A stretch of DNA of 64,000 nt from Myxococcales bacterium (lineage in GTDB: Bacteria > Myxococcota_A > Bradymonadia > UBA7976 > UBA1532): positions 1 through 64,000 of the forward strand of contig JACKDP010000006.1 of assembly GCA_020633435.1 (NCBI GenBank). The letters are read 5' to 3'. Numbering within the stretch: the stretch's first letter is position 1; every line of letters starts with the position of its first letter. This document shows, in pieces, positions 52,343 through 61,900 of the stretch. The position numbers were made by a program, and so were the translations under genes. The notes below the pieces were generated by a model. That model saw only the letters and a program-made list of their open reading frames with translations, was not told where the DNA came from and did no database searches.

Positions 52343-53797
52343 TCAGCGCAGGCAGGCGTTCTCGGCGTTGGTCAGGCTGCCGCCGGTGCTCAGGGCGCCG
52401 TAGGGCCACGCGACGACGAAGTTGTAGCACATCTCGTCGTTCGTCCCGGGGCCGAAGCCGATGAGGCCCCCCTCGTGCTCGAAGGTGCAGGTCGTCTCCA
52501 GCGAGTCGCCCGGGTAGACCGTGGCCAGCGTGTCGTGGAGCACCTGGTTCTCGAAGTCGAACGGGGCGTCGATGAGGGTGTCGCGGCCGCCGCCCGCCCG
52601 GACGATGTCCGTCTTGAGGTGCACGCCGCGGCGGTGCATGTGCGGCGTGGAGCTCAGGATGTTCACGGGGCCGTTGAGGCGGGGCCGGCAGGTGCCTGCG
52701 CGGTCGTGCCGCCCCGCGCGGACCATCAGCAGGTTTTCGGTGCCGAGCCAGTGCATGCCCGCGGTGTTGGGGCGGCGGTCGCTGGTGGCGCAGACGCGCA
52801 CGCCGCTGCGGTCGAAGGCGTCCTGGTGGCCCGCCTGGTTGTTGTAGTGCACCTCCAGGATGAAGAGGTGGGTCTGGTTGGAGGGCAGGTGCAGGCCCAC
52901 GTCGTCGGGCAGGACGTTGTCGCTGCCACCCGGCGCCCAGCCGGCCACCAGCTCGGCGTTGTCGTGGCGGCCGACGCAGGCGTCGTGGTCGCCGTCGCCG
53001 AAGCCGGCGCCCTCCTGCACATAGAGCAGCCAGTGGTGGATGACGCGGTCGTCGTCGACGATGGGCGAGAACGACAGGCCGTGGACGTCGGTGTTCCAGG
53101 GCGGGCGGAAGTAGAAGCACTCGTAGTGATCGGTCTGGAGCGGGACGTGGAACGGCGCCTCGTCCTCGGCGAAGAAGCCGCCGTGGGCCTTGAGCTCCAC
53201 GTCGTACTCACAGTCGAGGGACGGCGGCGGGGGCGTGGGGTCGACGGGCGGGGGCGGCTCGGGCTCGTCGCCGCAGGCCGCGCCGGCGGGGGCGCCGGCC
53301 TGGGACCAGGCGCGGAAGGCGGCCAGCTCGTCGGCGGGGACGCGGTCGTTGGGCGGCGGTGGCATGGGCCGGGTGGCGTGATCCATGCGGTCGACGACGA
53401 CGGCGTGCAGCGGGCGGCCCGGGTCGCTGAGGGACGGGGCGCGCAGCGTCGCCAGGTCGTCGAGGCGGACGGGCGCGCCGAATCGCAGATCGGCGCCGTG
53501 GCAGGTGCCGCAGCGGGGCGTGAGGATCTGCTCGATCTCGCAGGGGACGCCGGCCTCGGGGCCGTCGGGGGGGTCGGGCGGGGCGTCCGGCGGATCGTCC
53601 GGCGGGGACGGGGCGTCCGTGTCGGGTGCAGCCTCGGGGGCCGGCGGGGCGTCCGTCTCGGGCGCGGCCCCCGGTCCGCCGATGAGGCCGCCCTCCTCGG
53701 GATCGTCGGGGGTGCTCTCCGCGGAGAGGGTGCCAGCGCAGCCGGCGAGGGCACCGGCCAGCAGGCCGGCGACGAGCAGGAGCCAGGGTGGACGCAT
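52343..53797 (-). CDS. PHM-like copper monooxygenase domain protein with c-type heme motif, lipoprotein
   Basis: 484 residues from ATG 53797. The lipobox Cys is at 20, followed by a long Pro/Asp/Ala linker. A single heme-binding CGTCH sits at 96-100 in ILTPRCGTCHGADL. The remainder resembles peptidylglycine monooxygenase/DBH copper type II proteins: candidate CuH ligands H254 and H255 (VIHHWLLYV) and H317 (ILEVHYNNQ), and candidate CuM ligands H386 and H388 (STPHMHRRG) and M456 (NDEMCYNF). It is predicted to be an extracytoplasmic copper enzyme with its own electron-entry heme. The substrate is unknown; such genes recur in myxobacteria. Confidence 0.82.
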   Translation of the reverse strand: MRPPWLLLVAGLLAGALAGCAGTLSAESTPDDPEEGGLIGGPGAAPETDAPPAPEAAPDTDAPSPPDDPPDAPPDPPDGPEAGVPCEIEQILTPRCGTCHGADLRFGAPVRLDDLATLRAPSLSDPGRPLHAVVVDRMDHATRPMPPPPNDRVPADELAAFRAWSQAGAPAGAACGDEPEPPPPVDPTPPPPSLDCEYDVELKAHGGFFAEDEAPFHVPLQTDHYECFYFRPPWNTDVHGLSFSPIVDDDRVIHHWLLYVQEGAGFGDGDHDACVGRHDNAELVAGWAPGGSDNVLPDDVGLHLPSNQTHLFILEVHYNNQAGHQDAFDRSGVRVCATSDRRPNTAGMHWLGTENLLMVRAGRHDRAGTCRPRLNGPVNILSSTPHMHRRGVHLKTDIVRAGGGRDTLIDAPFDFENQVLHDTLATVYPGDSLETTCTFEHEGGLIGFGPGTNDEMCYNFVVAWPYGALSTGGSLTNAENACLR

Positions 53798-53874
53798 GGG
53801 CGCTCTCGGGTGGATCGCTCCGTCCACCATAGCGCGGCCGCCCGCCGCCTACATCCCCCGCGATGTCGGCCCCG

Positions 53875-54591
53875 TCAGCCGGCCAGCTCGAGCACGACCT
53901 CGGGCGCGCCGGGCGGCCCGTAGGATCCCTCGAAGCGGACGAGGCGCTGGGCGCCGCCGGCCTCGAACCACATCTGGTAGCGGGGGAGCAGGGGCTTGGC
54001 CAGGCGCGTCAGGGCGGAGCCCAGGGCGATCCAGTCGTTGAGATCCGGGTACATCCAGACCTCCTCCACCTCGAAGCGGCCCGCGGGGACGTCGAGGCGG
54101 GCGCGGCCGCGGTTCTCGTACCAGACCCGGGCGCAGAAGCCATCGTTCGTCCAGGCGTGGAGGGCGCGGCGGTGCTTGTCGCGGGGCTGCCCCCGCAGCA
54201 GGAACGGCAGCAGGACCTCGGGGTAGGTGGTGGCGGGCAGGTCGAAGGGGGCCCCCTGGAACCAGACCTCGTGGTGGCGCGTCGGCTGGCCGTCGCTCCC
54301 GTGGGCGCGGCGGACGAGGCGCTCGGCCCGCAGGCCGCCGGGCACCTGGCAGCGCAGGGCGTCGTGCAGCTCGCCGCCCGCCAGCGTGATTTTCACATCG
54401 AGATCAAGGTGTTGCGGCCCGAGGACGGTGTCGACCCGGACGGCCGTGGCCGCGCCGCCGAAGAGGGCCTGGGCGTCGAGGACCGTCTTGAACTTGCTCT
54501 TGGGGCGGGGGGCGGCCCGGTAGTGGCACGTCTCGCGGCGCTCGCCGCCGGCGGCGCCTGGGAGGGGCGGGGGGGAGAAGAGCTCTTCCAC
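53875..54591 (-). CDS. DUF3108-like hypothetical protein
   Basis: 238 residues from GTG 54591 with AGGAG upstream; no ATG fits the coding character. The beta-rich chain (RVDTVLGPQHLDLDVKITL, ARVWYENRGRARLDVPAGRF, EVEEVWMYPDLNDW, YQMWFEAGGAQRLVRFEGSY) resembles DUF3108-type periplasmic lipocalin-like proteins, but no signal peptide is visible with this start. Role unknown. Confidence 0.6.
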   Translation of the reverse strand: MEELFSPPPLPGAAGGERRETCHYRAAPRPKSKFKTVLDAQALFGGAATAVRVDTVLGPQHLDLDVKITLAGGELHDALRCQVPGGLRAERLVRRAHGSDGQPTRHHEVWFQGAPFDLPATTYPEVLLPFLLRGQPRDKHRRALHAWTNDGFCARVWYENRGRARLDVPAGRFEVEEVWMYPDLNDWIALGSALTRLAKPLLPRYQMWFEAGGAQRLVRFEGSYGPPGAPEVVLELAG

Positions 54592-54711
54592 GGGTTCTCC
54601 TGGGGGGTCGACGCGCCACCATAGCCGCGGCCCGGGGCGTGGGGAAGCGCTTGGCGGTTGCGCCTGGGCGCGGCGCGGTCGAGGATGCGCCGCCCACTGG
54701 AGGGAAGCAGG

Positions 54712-55332
54712 ATGGACGACGGAGAGATGCCAGGCGGGGCCGCGCTCGAAGAGGCGGTGGCCCTGATGGACGAGGGTCATGCCGAGCGGGCGGCGGCGCG
54801 GTTCGGCGAGGCCATCCGCATCGCCGTGGCCGAGGGCGCGGCGGAGTCGGAGACGCTGGGGCGGCTGGGGCAGGCGTCGGCCTTCATGGCCCTCGGGCGC
54901 TGGGCCGAGGCGCGAGAGGCGGGCCTGGCGGCCCACGCCGTCGCCCTGCAGGCCATCGATCGGGCGACGGCCGATCACTGCGCGGGCGTCGTGGGCACCG
55001 TGACGATGCTGGCGACGCTGTACCCCGAGGGCGGCGCGATGGACCGGGCGGCCGGGCCGCGGATGGAGGCGGCGCTGGCGGCCTACCGGGCGGCCGAGAC
55101 CGGGGAGGCCGAGGCCGCGTGCCTGCGCGAGGCCGTCGAGGCGGCGCGGGCCGGGCGGCTGCCGGGGCAGGAGGCCGGCGCGCTGGCGGGCCTGGCGGGG
55201 GTCATCGCGGGCCTGGGAGACGTCGCCGGGGCCCGCGAGGCCCTGGAGCGCGCGCGGCTGATCGCCGAGCTCACCGGGCAGGAGGCCGCCGAGGCCCACT
55301 TCACCCAGCGGCTACGCTTGCTCGAGGGCTGA
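54712..55332 (+). CDS. Helical TPR-like protein
   Basis: 206 residues, almost entirely helical and Ala/Glu rich, with repeated motif pairs (LEEAVALMDEGHAERAAARF, GEAIRIAVAEGAAES, LGRWAEAREAGLAAHAVA, LAGVIAGLGDVAGAREALER) typical of tetratricopeptide repeats. Probably a soluble protein-protein interaction scaffold. ATG 54712 was chosen on coding character. It points towards the kinase gene tail-to-tail (6 nt gap). Confidence 0.6.
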   Translation: MDDGEMPGGAALEEAVALMDEGHAERAAARFGEAIRIAVAEGAAESETLGRLGQASAFMALGRWAEAREAGLAAHAVALQAIDRATADHCAGVVGTVTMLATLYPEGGAMDRAAGPRMEAALAAYRAAETGEAEAACLREAVEAARAGRLPGQEAGALAGLAGVIAGLGDVAGAREALERARLIAELTGQEAAEAHFTQRLRLLEG

Positions 55333-55338
55333 GCGCCC

Positions 55339-57030
55339 TCAGCTCGCCTCAAGCAGCGCCTTCAGACAAGCCAGGTCGCGGGTGTTGGCGCGGCGCATCG
55401 CGCGGGCCATGAGGGGCGCGACGGCGCGAGAGAACCCCGCCGGCTCGCCGCGGTTGCGCAGCGTGACCCGGGTGCCGTCGCCCTCGGCCTCGAAGGTGTA
55501 CGTCGTCTCCATGGGGAAGGGGCCCTCGGCGGTGCGCATGACGAGGCGCGCGCCGGGCTCCAGCGTCACGACCTCGTAGGTGTAGGCGAGGCGGCGGCCG
55601 AGGAAGCGGGCCACGAAGGCCAGGCGGCTGCCGAGGGCGAGGGGCGGCGGCGTCTGCCACTCGACGGACTGGATGTTCACGTACCAGCGCGGGGCGTTGT
55701 CGGGGTCGCAGGTGAACGCGGCGACGATGGCGCACGGGCGCGCGATGCGGGTCTCGGTGAGGACGTCGACGGCCATGATCAGCGGATGAAGCTGCCGGCA
55801 GCGGCGGGCGGGTGGACAGGGCAGCGGGGCCGCCTCGGTGGTGGGGGCTGGCCGCTTCGGCGGGCGTGGGCGCGTCGCTGGCGCTGCGGGCGCGGCGTCG
55901 CGGGCCGCGTCGGGGGCGGGCCGGGCGGCGTCGGGCGGCGGCGGCGCGGCGTCCACCGGGACTGCCGCGTCGACGGGGGTAGCGGCGTCCGGGACCGGCG
56001 GTGGGGCGCCCGTGGGCTCCAGGATGGCCGGGTTCTCGGCCAGCATCCAGCGGATGGAGAGGCCGAGAGCGCCCGAAAAGGCCAGGAAGATCAAGACGAT
56101 GAGCTTGCCGCTCAGGGTGGTCCCCCGCGGCGGCGGGGGGGCGGCGGGGCCCGGCGGGCCGGCGACCGCGCTCGACGCCCCGCCGGCCTCCGGCGTGGCC
56201 AGCAGGCGGGCCCGGACGGTCTGCACGTCGGCCGGCCGGTCGTCGGGCTCCTTCTCCAGCAGCGCGGTGATGAGCCCCGCCAGGGCGGGCGACACCTCGG
56301 CCGGCAGCGTCGGCGGCGCCTGGTAGGCGTGGTGCATCGCCAGGGCCAGGGCGTTGGTGCCGGTGAAGGGCGGCGCGCCGGCCAGCAGCTCGTAGAGGAT
56401 GGTGCCGAGGGCGTACAGATCGCCCCGCGTGTCGCAGCCCTGGCCCTTCGCCACCTCGGGGGACATGTACGTCGGCGTCCCGAACATGGTGCCCGACTGC
56501 GTGAGCGTGGCGTCATCGCCGTCGAGGGAGCGGGCCAGGCCGAAGTCGAGCACCTTCACGTCATCGCTGCCGTCGGGCGTGTCGAGCAGCATCACGTTGC
56601 CGGGCTTCAGGTCGCGGTGGACGATGTCGAGGGCGTGGGCGGCCTGGAGGGCGTCGCAGACCTGCACGGCGATGCCGATGGCCCGTGGGGCGGGCAGGGG
56701 CCCGTCGGCGAGGGCGTCGGCGAGGGTGCGGCCCGTCAGGCGCTCCATCACGAGGTAGTGGACGCCGTCCTCGGTCTTGCCGAAGTCGAAGACGGCGACG
56801 ACGCGGGGGCTGGCGATGCGGCCGCACAGGCGGGCCTCGCGCAGGAAGCGGCCCGTGACGCGGGCGTCGGTGATGAGGTGCTGGGCGATGACCTTCACCG
56901 CCACCGGGCGCGCCATGCTGACCTGCTCGGCCAGGTAGACGGCGCCCATGCCCCCCGCGCCGAGGCGGGCCTGCAGGGTGTAGCGCCCGTCGAGGGTGCG
57001 GCCGGTGAGGTCGTCGGCGGGGGCGGTCAT
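55339..57030 (-). CDS. Membrane Ser/Thr kinase, read through into SRPBCC domain
   Basis: 563 residues. Residues 1-280 are a eukaryotic-type kinase: GAGGMGAVYLAEQ, catalytic Lys46 (RPVAVKVIAQ), HRDLKPGN at 138-145 and DFG at 162-164. After a Pro-rich linker comes one membrane helix (GKLIVLIFLAFSGALGLSI), then an Ala/Pro/Asp-rich periplasmic segment. The frame runs without a stop into a complete ~145-residue SRPBCC domain that begins with its own ATG at 55776 (MAVDVLTETRIARP). A TGA lies just before that ATG in another frame, so the natural state may be two genes joined by a frameshift. The start overlaps the PEGA gene stop (ATGA), so the kinase likely signals for that partner. Confidence 0.8.
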   Translation of the reverse strand: MTAPADDLTGRTLDGRYTLQARLGAGGMGAVYLAEQVSMARPVAVKVIAQHLITDARVTGRFLREARLCGRIASPRVVAVFDFGKTEDGVHYLVMERLTGRTLADALADGPLPAPRAIGIAVQVCDALQAAHALDIVHRDLKPGNVMLLDTPDGSDDVKVLDFGLARSLDGDDATLTQSGTMFGTPTYMSPEVAKGQGCDTRGDLYALGTILYELLAGAPPFTGTNALALAMHHAYQAPPTLPAEVSPALAGLITALLEKEPDDRPADVQTVRARLLATPEAGGASSAVAGPPGPAAPPPPRGTTLSGKLIVLIFLAFSGALGLSIRWMLAENPAILEPTGAPPPVPDAATPVDAAVPVDAAPPPPDAARPAPDAARDAAPAAPATRPRPPKRPAPTTEAAPLPCPPARRCRQLHPLIMAVDVLTETRIARPCAIVAAFTCDPDNAPRWYVNIQSVEWQTPPPLALGSRLAFVARFLGRRLAYTYEVVTLEPGARLVMRTAEGPFPMETTYTFEAEGDGTRVTLRNRGEPAGFSRAVAPLMARAMRRANTRDLACLKALLEAS

Positions 57031-57926
57031 GGCCAGCGGCCCCCGAGCACGACGCCGCCGGGCACCAGGCCCACGGCGGGGCCGTCGTCGAGCATCATCC
57101 ACGCCCCCGTCGCGACGCCGATGGCCCCCACCGCCCAGAGGCCGTAGGCCAGGCCCTCGCGCAGGCGGGTGCGGTCGCGGGCGTCGGCAAGGCCGGGCGC
57201 GTCCCCGCGGGCGCTGGCCGACTCCGCCTCCGACTGGGCGCCCAGCGCGCCGAAGAAGAACCCCGTCCCCGCCACCGCGGCGCTGGCGCCCACGCCGAGC
57301 GTGATCCAGGCCGCCGTGTCGTCGTCGGCCGGCGGGGGGGCCACCGACTCGACGGCCGCGGGGGGAGGCGGCGGCGCCACGACGACGACGCGCGGGCGGG
57401 GCAGCGTCAGGCGCACCACGCGGGGGCTCGCGGCCTCGACGGTCAAGCGCTCCAGGACCTCGCCGTGATTGGCCAGGCGCGCGCGGATCTCGACGGCGCC
57501 GAGGGGCACGTAGAGGCGGGCGGGCGAGCGGGCGGCGGCCTCGGCCTCCAGCACCGAGATCAGCAGCTCGGCGCCCGGTGGATCCGTCTCGACGGTCAGC
57601 AGCGCGTGGCCGCCGGCGTCCAGGCGGGCCGTCAGGTCGCGGTGCTGGGCCTCCACCCAGGCCGGTAGCGGCTCGGTGGCCCGGCGGCGGCAGCGGTCGA
57701 GGAAGAACCAGGCCCGGTGGGGGCTCTCCAGGCCGATCCAGGCCAGGGCGATGTTGCAGTCGTGGATGGCGCGGGGGGCGGCGCGCTCGGCGGCGTGGAA
57801 GCGGTCGATGGCGGCGCGGTACTGGCCCGCCTCGCCCAGGGCGACGCCCTCGGCGGCCAGGCGGTCGGCGGCGGCCGCGTCGGGGGCGGCGGCGAGCACG
57901 GCGAAGGTGGAGAGCAGGGCCAGCAT
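57027..57926 (-). CDS. PEGA-domain exported protein
   Basis: 299 residues from ATG 57926. A signal peptide (MLALLSTFAVLAAAPDAAAA) is followed by a TPR-like pair (GVALGEAGQYRAAIDRFHAA, DCNIALAWIGLESPHRAWFF), a PEGA domain (ALLTVETDPPGAELLISVLE to VVRLTLPRP), a Pro-rich linker and a C-terminal hydrophobic part with several helices. In myxobacteria such proteins are typically paired with Ser/Thr kinases; here the stop overlaps the kinase start, so the pair is translated together. Confidence 0.75.
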   Translation of the reverse strand: MLALLSTFAVLAAAPDAAAADRLAAEGVALGEAGQYRAAIDRFHAAERAAPRAIHDCNIALAWIGLESPHRAWFFLDRCRRRATEPLPAWVEAQHRDLTARLDAGGHALLTVETDPPGAELLISVLEAEAAARSPARLYVPLGAVEIRARLANHGEVLERLTVEAASPRVVRLTLPRPRVVVVAPPPPPAAVESVAPPPADDDTAAWITLGVGASAAVAGTGFFFGALGAQSEAESASARGDAPGLADARDRTRLREGLAYGLWAVGAIGVATGAWMMLDDGPAVGLVPGGVVLGGRWP

Positions 57927-58072
57927 CGCGGGGGATGGTAGCCCGGTCGGCGTCCGGGCGCACGACCCGGCGTGCGCCCCGGGCCCAGCGACCCGGTCTT
58001 CGGGTGGATTTCCCTTGAGTTTCGAGGGGATCTGCGGCGAAGTCGAGGCACACACGCAGGAGCGGAGGGCGT

Positions 58073-58924
58073 ATGCGGCGGACATCGTGGCTGGTGGCGC
58101 TGGTGCTGATGGCGGGGACGGCGGCGGCCGAGCCGGCCGAGCAGGGGCTGCGGCTGAAGGCCGACACCGCGCTGCGGGCCATCCCCGTGGGCATCAACGT
58201 CATCGCGGACGCCGGCTACCGCCTGCCCCTCTCGGCCTCCGACAACCTGCTGCTGCGCAAGACCTACCTGGAGGGTGGCTTCACCGGCGGGCTGTCGCCG
58301 GCCTACCTCTGGGCCGGCGGCTACGTCGAGGCGCTGCCGCTGGCGCTGCTGCAGCTCCGCGCGTCCGCGCAGTACATGCAGTTCTTCGGGACGTTCGGGC
58401 ACCTGTTCGAGCCGGCCGCGGGCTCGGGCGACGGCGGCTGGAGCCTCGACGCGCTCAAGGACCGCGGGGGCATCACCGAGGGCAAGGTCACGAGCGGGCT
58501 GATGCTGGAGGGGCGCGTCACGCCGCGCCTGAAGCTGGGCAACGTGGTGGCGTTCGCCGAGCTGCGCTTCCTGCGCCTGTCGGTGAAGGACGTCGAGGAC
58601 ACCTGGTACGAGCCCTACTACGACATCCTGCTGGCCTCGACGGACACGATGTTCATCGCGCGGCCGACGGCGGGCTACCTGCTGATGGCCGAGGATCCGA
58701 CGCGCACCTTCCTGCTGGCGGGGGCGCGCTGGGAGCGGACCATCACCGACAAGACGGGCATCACCCGCGACCTGCTGGCGGCGCTGCTGCTGTGGAAGAT
58801 CCCCACGGACTGGTGGGCCCGGGGCGGCCAGCTCGCCTTCCTCGGCGGGGCCTGGCTCGACCACCCGAACCGGTCCGAGCCGTACATCGCCTTTCAGTTC
58901 ACGACGGAGTACGGCGCGCGCTGA
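58073..58924 (+). CDS. Probable outer-membrane beta-barrel protein
   Basis: 283 residues with a signal peptide (MRRTSWLVALVLMAGTAAAE). Alternating amphipathic strands dominate (KTYLEGGFTGGLSPAYLWAG, LLQLRASAQYMQFFG, KVTSGLMLEGRVTPRLKLGN, TMFIARPTAGYLLMAED), and the chain ends with a Phe/Tyr-rich strand (YIAFQFTTEYGAR), consistent with a barrel. It diverges from the PEGA gene across 146 bp. Function unknown. Confidence 0.65.
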   Translation: MRRTSWLVALVLMAGTAAAEPAEQGLRLKADTALRAIPVGINVIADAGYRLPLSASDNLLLRKTYLEGGFTGGLSPAYLWAGGYVEALPLALLQLRASAQYMQFFGTFGHLFEPAAGSGDGGWSLDALKDRGGITEGKVTSGLMLEGRVTPRLKLGNVVAFAELRFLRLSVKDVEDTWYEPYYDILLASTDTMFIARPTAGYLLMAEDPTRTFLLAGARWERTITDKTGITRDLLAALLLWKIPTDWWARGGQLAFLGGAWLDHPNRSEPYIAFQFTTEYGAR

Positions 58925-58931
58925 GCCGGGG

Positions 58932-61900
58932 TCAGTACAGGCCATTGGGCCGAAAGCAGCTCACCCGGCCGTCCACCCGCAGGCCGCAGGCGCCCGAGAG
59001 GGCCCGGTACGGGCCAGGCGGTGGCGCCAGGCCGGCGGGGCCCCAGCACGCCGCCTCGCCGGCCTCGGTCAGACCGCACCCGAAGTCGCCGCCGACGGCC
59101 AGGTCGACGAAGGGGGTCGCGGGGACCGGGGTGTCAGCGAGGGCCCTTCCCCAGCACACGACCTCGCCGGTCTCGCGGCGTCCACACACGGCGCGGTGGG
59201 GGTGGCTCACCCCGGCCGCGATGAGATCGAAGGGCCCCGGCGGCGGGGCGGGCGGCGCCAGGTCGGGGAGCAGCCCCTCGATGCCCACGCAGGTGGCCTG
59301 GCCATCCAGGCGCAGCCCGCAGAGCCAGACGTCGTTGGCGGCGAGGGCCTGGTAGCGGTCGTCGGGCAGGCCGATGCGGTTGGGACCCCAGCAGCTGACG
59401 CGTGCGTCGGTGCCCAGGGCGCAGGCGAAGTCCCGGCCGACGACCACCTGGGCGGCCCGCAGCGCGGGCGCGGCGGCGAGCGGTCCGGCGCCGCAGTGGG
59501 GCTGGCCCGCCGCGTCGAGGCCGCAGACGGTGCTGCCGACGGCGATGGTCTGGAGCGCGGCCGCGGGCACCTGGACGGCCCAGCCCTTGCCGACGCAGGC
59601 GCTGCGGCCGTCGGCCTCCAGGCCACAGAAGCCGAAGCCGCCGCCGGGCGCGGCGAGGGCGACGAGGCCGGCGTCCGGCAGGCGGCCGGTGAAGAGTCGG
59701 TCGCCGGAGGTGGTGCAGGCGGGTCGGGGCCCGGCCCCCAGGGTACACAGGCCGACGTAGCCATGGATCGCGATGGTCGAGCCGCTGGGCTGGGTGACCT
59801 CGACCTCAGCCGCGGCCCAGCACCGGACGACGCCGTCTTCGCGGATGCCACACGCGTTGAAGAGCGCCACGTCGAAGTCGAGGTACCGCCCCTCGGGCGA
59901 CCTCACGCCTCCCCCCCAGCACCGCAGGCTGCCGTCGGCGGCCTGGGCGCAGCTCGCCGTCGGGCTGCTCTTGATGCGGACGAAGCGGCCCGGCGGGGCG
60001 GCCAGCGCGCCGAGCCGGCCCTGGGGGTTGTCGAGGCCCCAGCACCGCGCCTCGCCGTCGGTGGTCAGGCCGCAGGAGAAGCCCTGGCCGGCGGTGATGG
60101 CGCTCAGACGGTCGGGGGGCACCGCGGCGGCGGCGCCGTGCCCGGCGCAGACCGCGGTGCCATCGGGGCGCAGCGCGCAGCCATGGGTGTCCGAGACCCG
60201 GATCTGGGCCAGCGGCGCGTCGAGGGGGAGGGCGGCGATCCAGGGCGCGGGGCCCTGGCAGTGGACGACGCCATCGAGGCGCTGCCCGCAGACCACTTCC
60301 TGGGCGGTCTGCACATCCCGGTAGGGCCCCTCGGGGAGCACGCGCCAGTCGCCCGGGCCCCAGCACAGCGCTCGCCCCCGGCGCGTCCGCGCGCAGCCCT
60401 CGGTGAGGTCGCTGGCGTAGGCGACGTTCACCGGCGGCGTGCTGAGCTGGACGACCCGGTCGCAGATCCCGAGGACGCAGGCGTCGCCCCAGGGCGCGCA
60501 CTCCGCGTCGGTCGTGCACGGCTCGGCGGGGCTTTGGCAGAAGCCGGCCTCGCAGAGCCCGCCAGCGCAGTCTGCGGCCGCGTCGCACGGGGCCCCGTCC
60601 GCGCCGCAGATGCCGGCCAGACAGGCGCTCCGGGCGCAGGCCTCGTCGCCGCCGCATGTGGCGCCAGGGCCGCCGCAAGTGCCTGAAAAGCAATCGATTT
60701 CAGGTTTGCAGCGGGTCGGCGGCGTGCACGCGGGGGGCGCCGTCTGGCCCCGGTCGCCCAGGCCCCAGCAGGCCAGGCCCCCCGACAGCCGCACCCCGCA
60801 GCCCTGCTCGGCCCGCACGTCGATGGCGCGGAACTCGCCGGCCGGCGGCCGGGACTGGCCCCACTGGTCGGCCCCCCAGCACTCGATGCGGCCGTCGTTG
60901 CGCAGGCCGCAGGTGTGGTGGAAGCCGGCCTGGATGGAGGCGAAGGGCCCCGCGGGGACGGCGAGCTGGCCGTAGGCGTCGCTGCCCCAGCAGACGGCGG
61001 TGCCGTCGTCGCGGCGGGCGCAGGCGTGCAGGTCTCCGGCGGCGACCTGGATGAAGACGCCGGCGGGGGCGCGGAGGCGGTCGGCGTTGTTCAGGCCGAA
61101 GCACGCCAGGGTGCCATCTTCGCGCAGGCCGCAGGTGTAGCCGGCCCCGGCGCTCAGGGCCAGCCACCGGCCGGCGGGTGGCCGAGACTCGCCCCACTGG
61201 TCGCTGCCCCAGCACACCGCCTCGCCGTCCTCGCGCAGGGCGCAGGCGTGCGCGACGCCAGCCGTCACGCTGGTGAAGCGGCCGGCGGGCGGCGAGGCCG
61301 AGAGGCCGCCGCCCCAGCAGGCCAGGGTGGCGTCGGCGCGCAGGGCGCAGGTGAACGAGTGGCCGGCCGACACCGCGACGTAGTCGCCCGGGGGCACCTC
61401 GACCGCGCCGCGGCTGGCGTCCCCCCAGCAGACGACCTGGCCGCCCGGGCGCAGGCCGCAGCCGTGCACCCGCCCGGAGGAGACCGCCGAGAAGGTGCCG
61501 CAGGTGCCGTCGACGCAGGCCTCCCCGGCCGGGCACGCCGGCGCGAGATCACACGGCTCCCCGAGGCCGGCGCGCGCCTGGTCGGTGGCGCAGCGGCCGC
61601 CGTCACAGGCGCCCGACACACAGTCTTCAGGCCGGGCGCAGGCCGCGGCGTCGCCGCCGCAGGCCCCGTCACCGCAGGCGAGGCCCTCGCGACAGGCGGC
61701 GTCGGTGGCGCAGGCGCTGCCCAGGGCGCCGCAGACGCCCCCGGCGCAGTCGCCGCCGAGGCAGGCTTCGTCGGTGCCGCAGCCCGCGCCGCCGCCCCCG
61801 CAGACCCCGCGGCTGCAGTCGAGGCTCTCTTCACAGCCGGTCACGTCGGCACAGGCGGCCCCCAGGCCGCCGCAGCGGCCGTCGGTGCCGCAGGCGAGGC

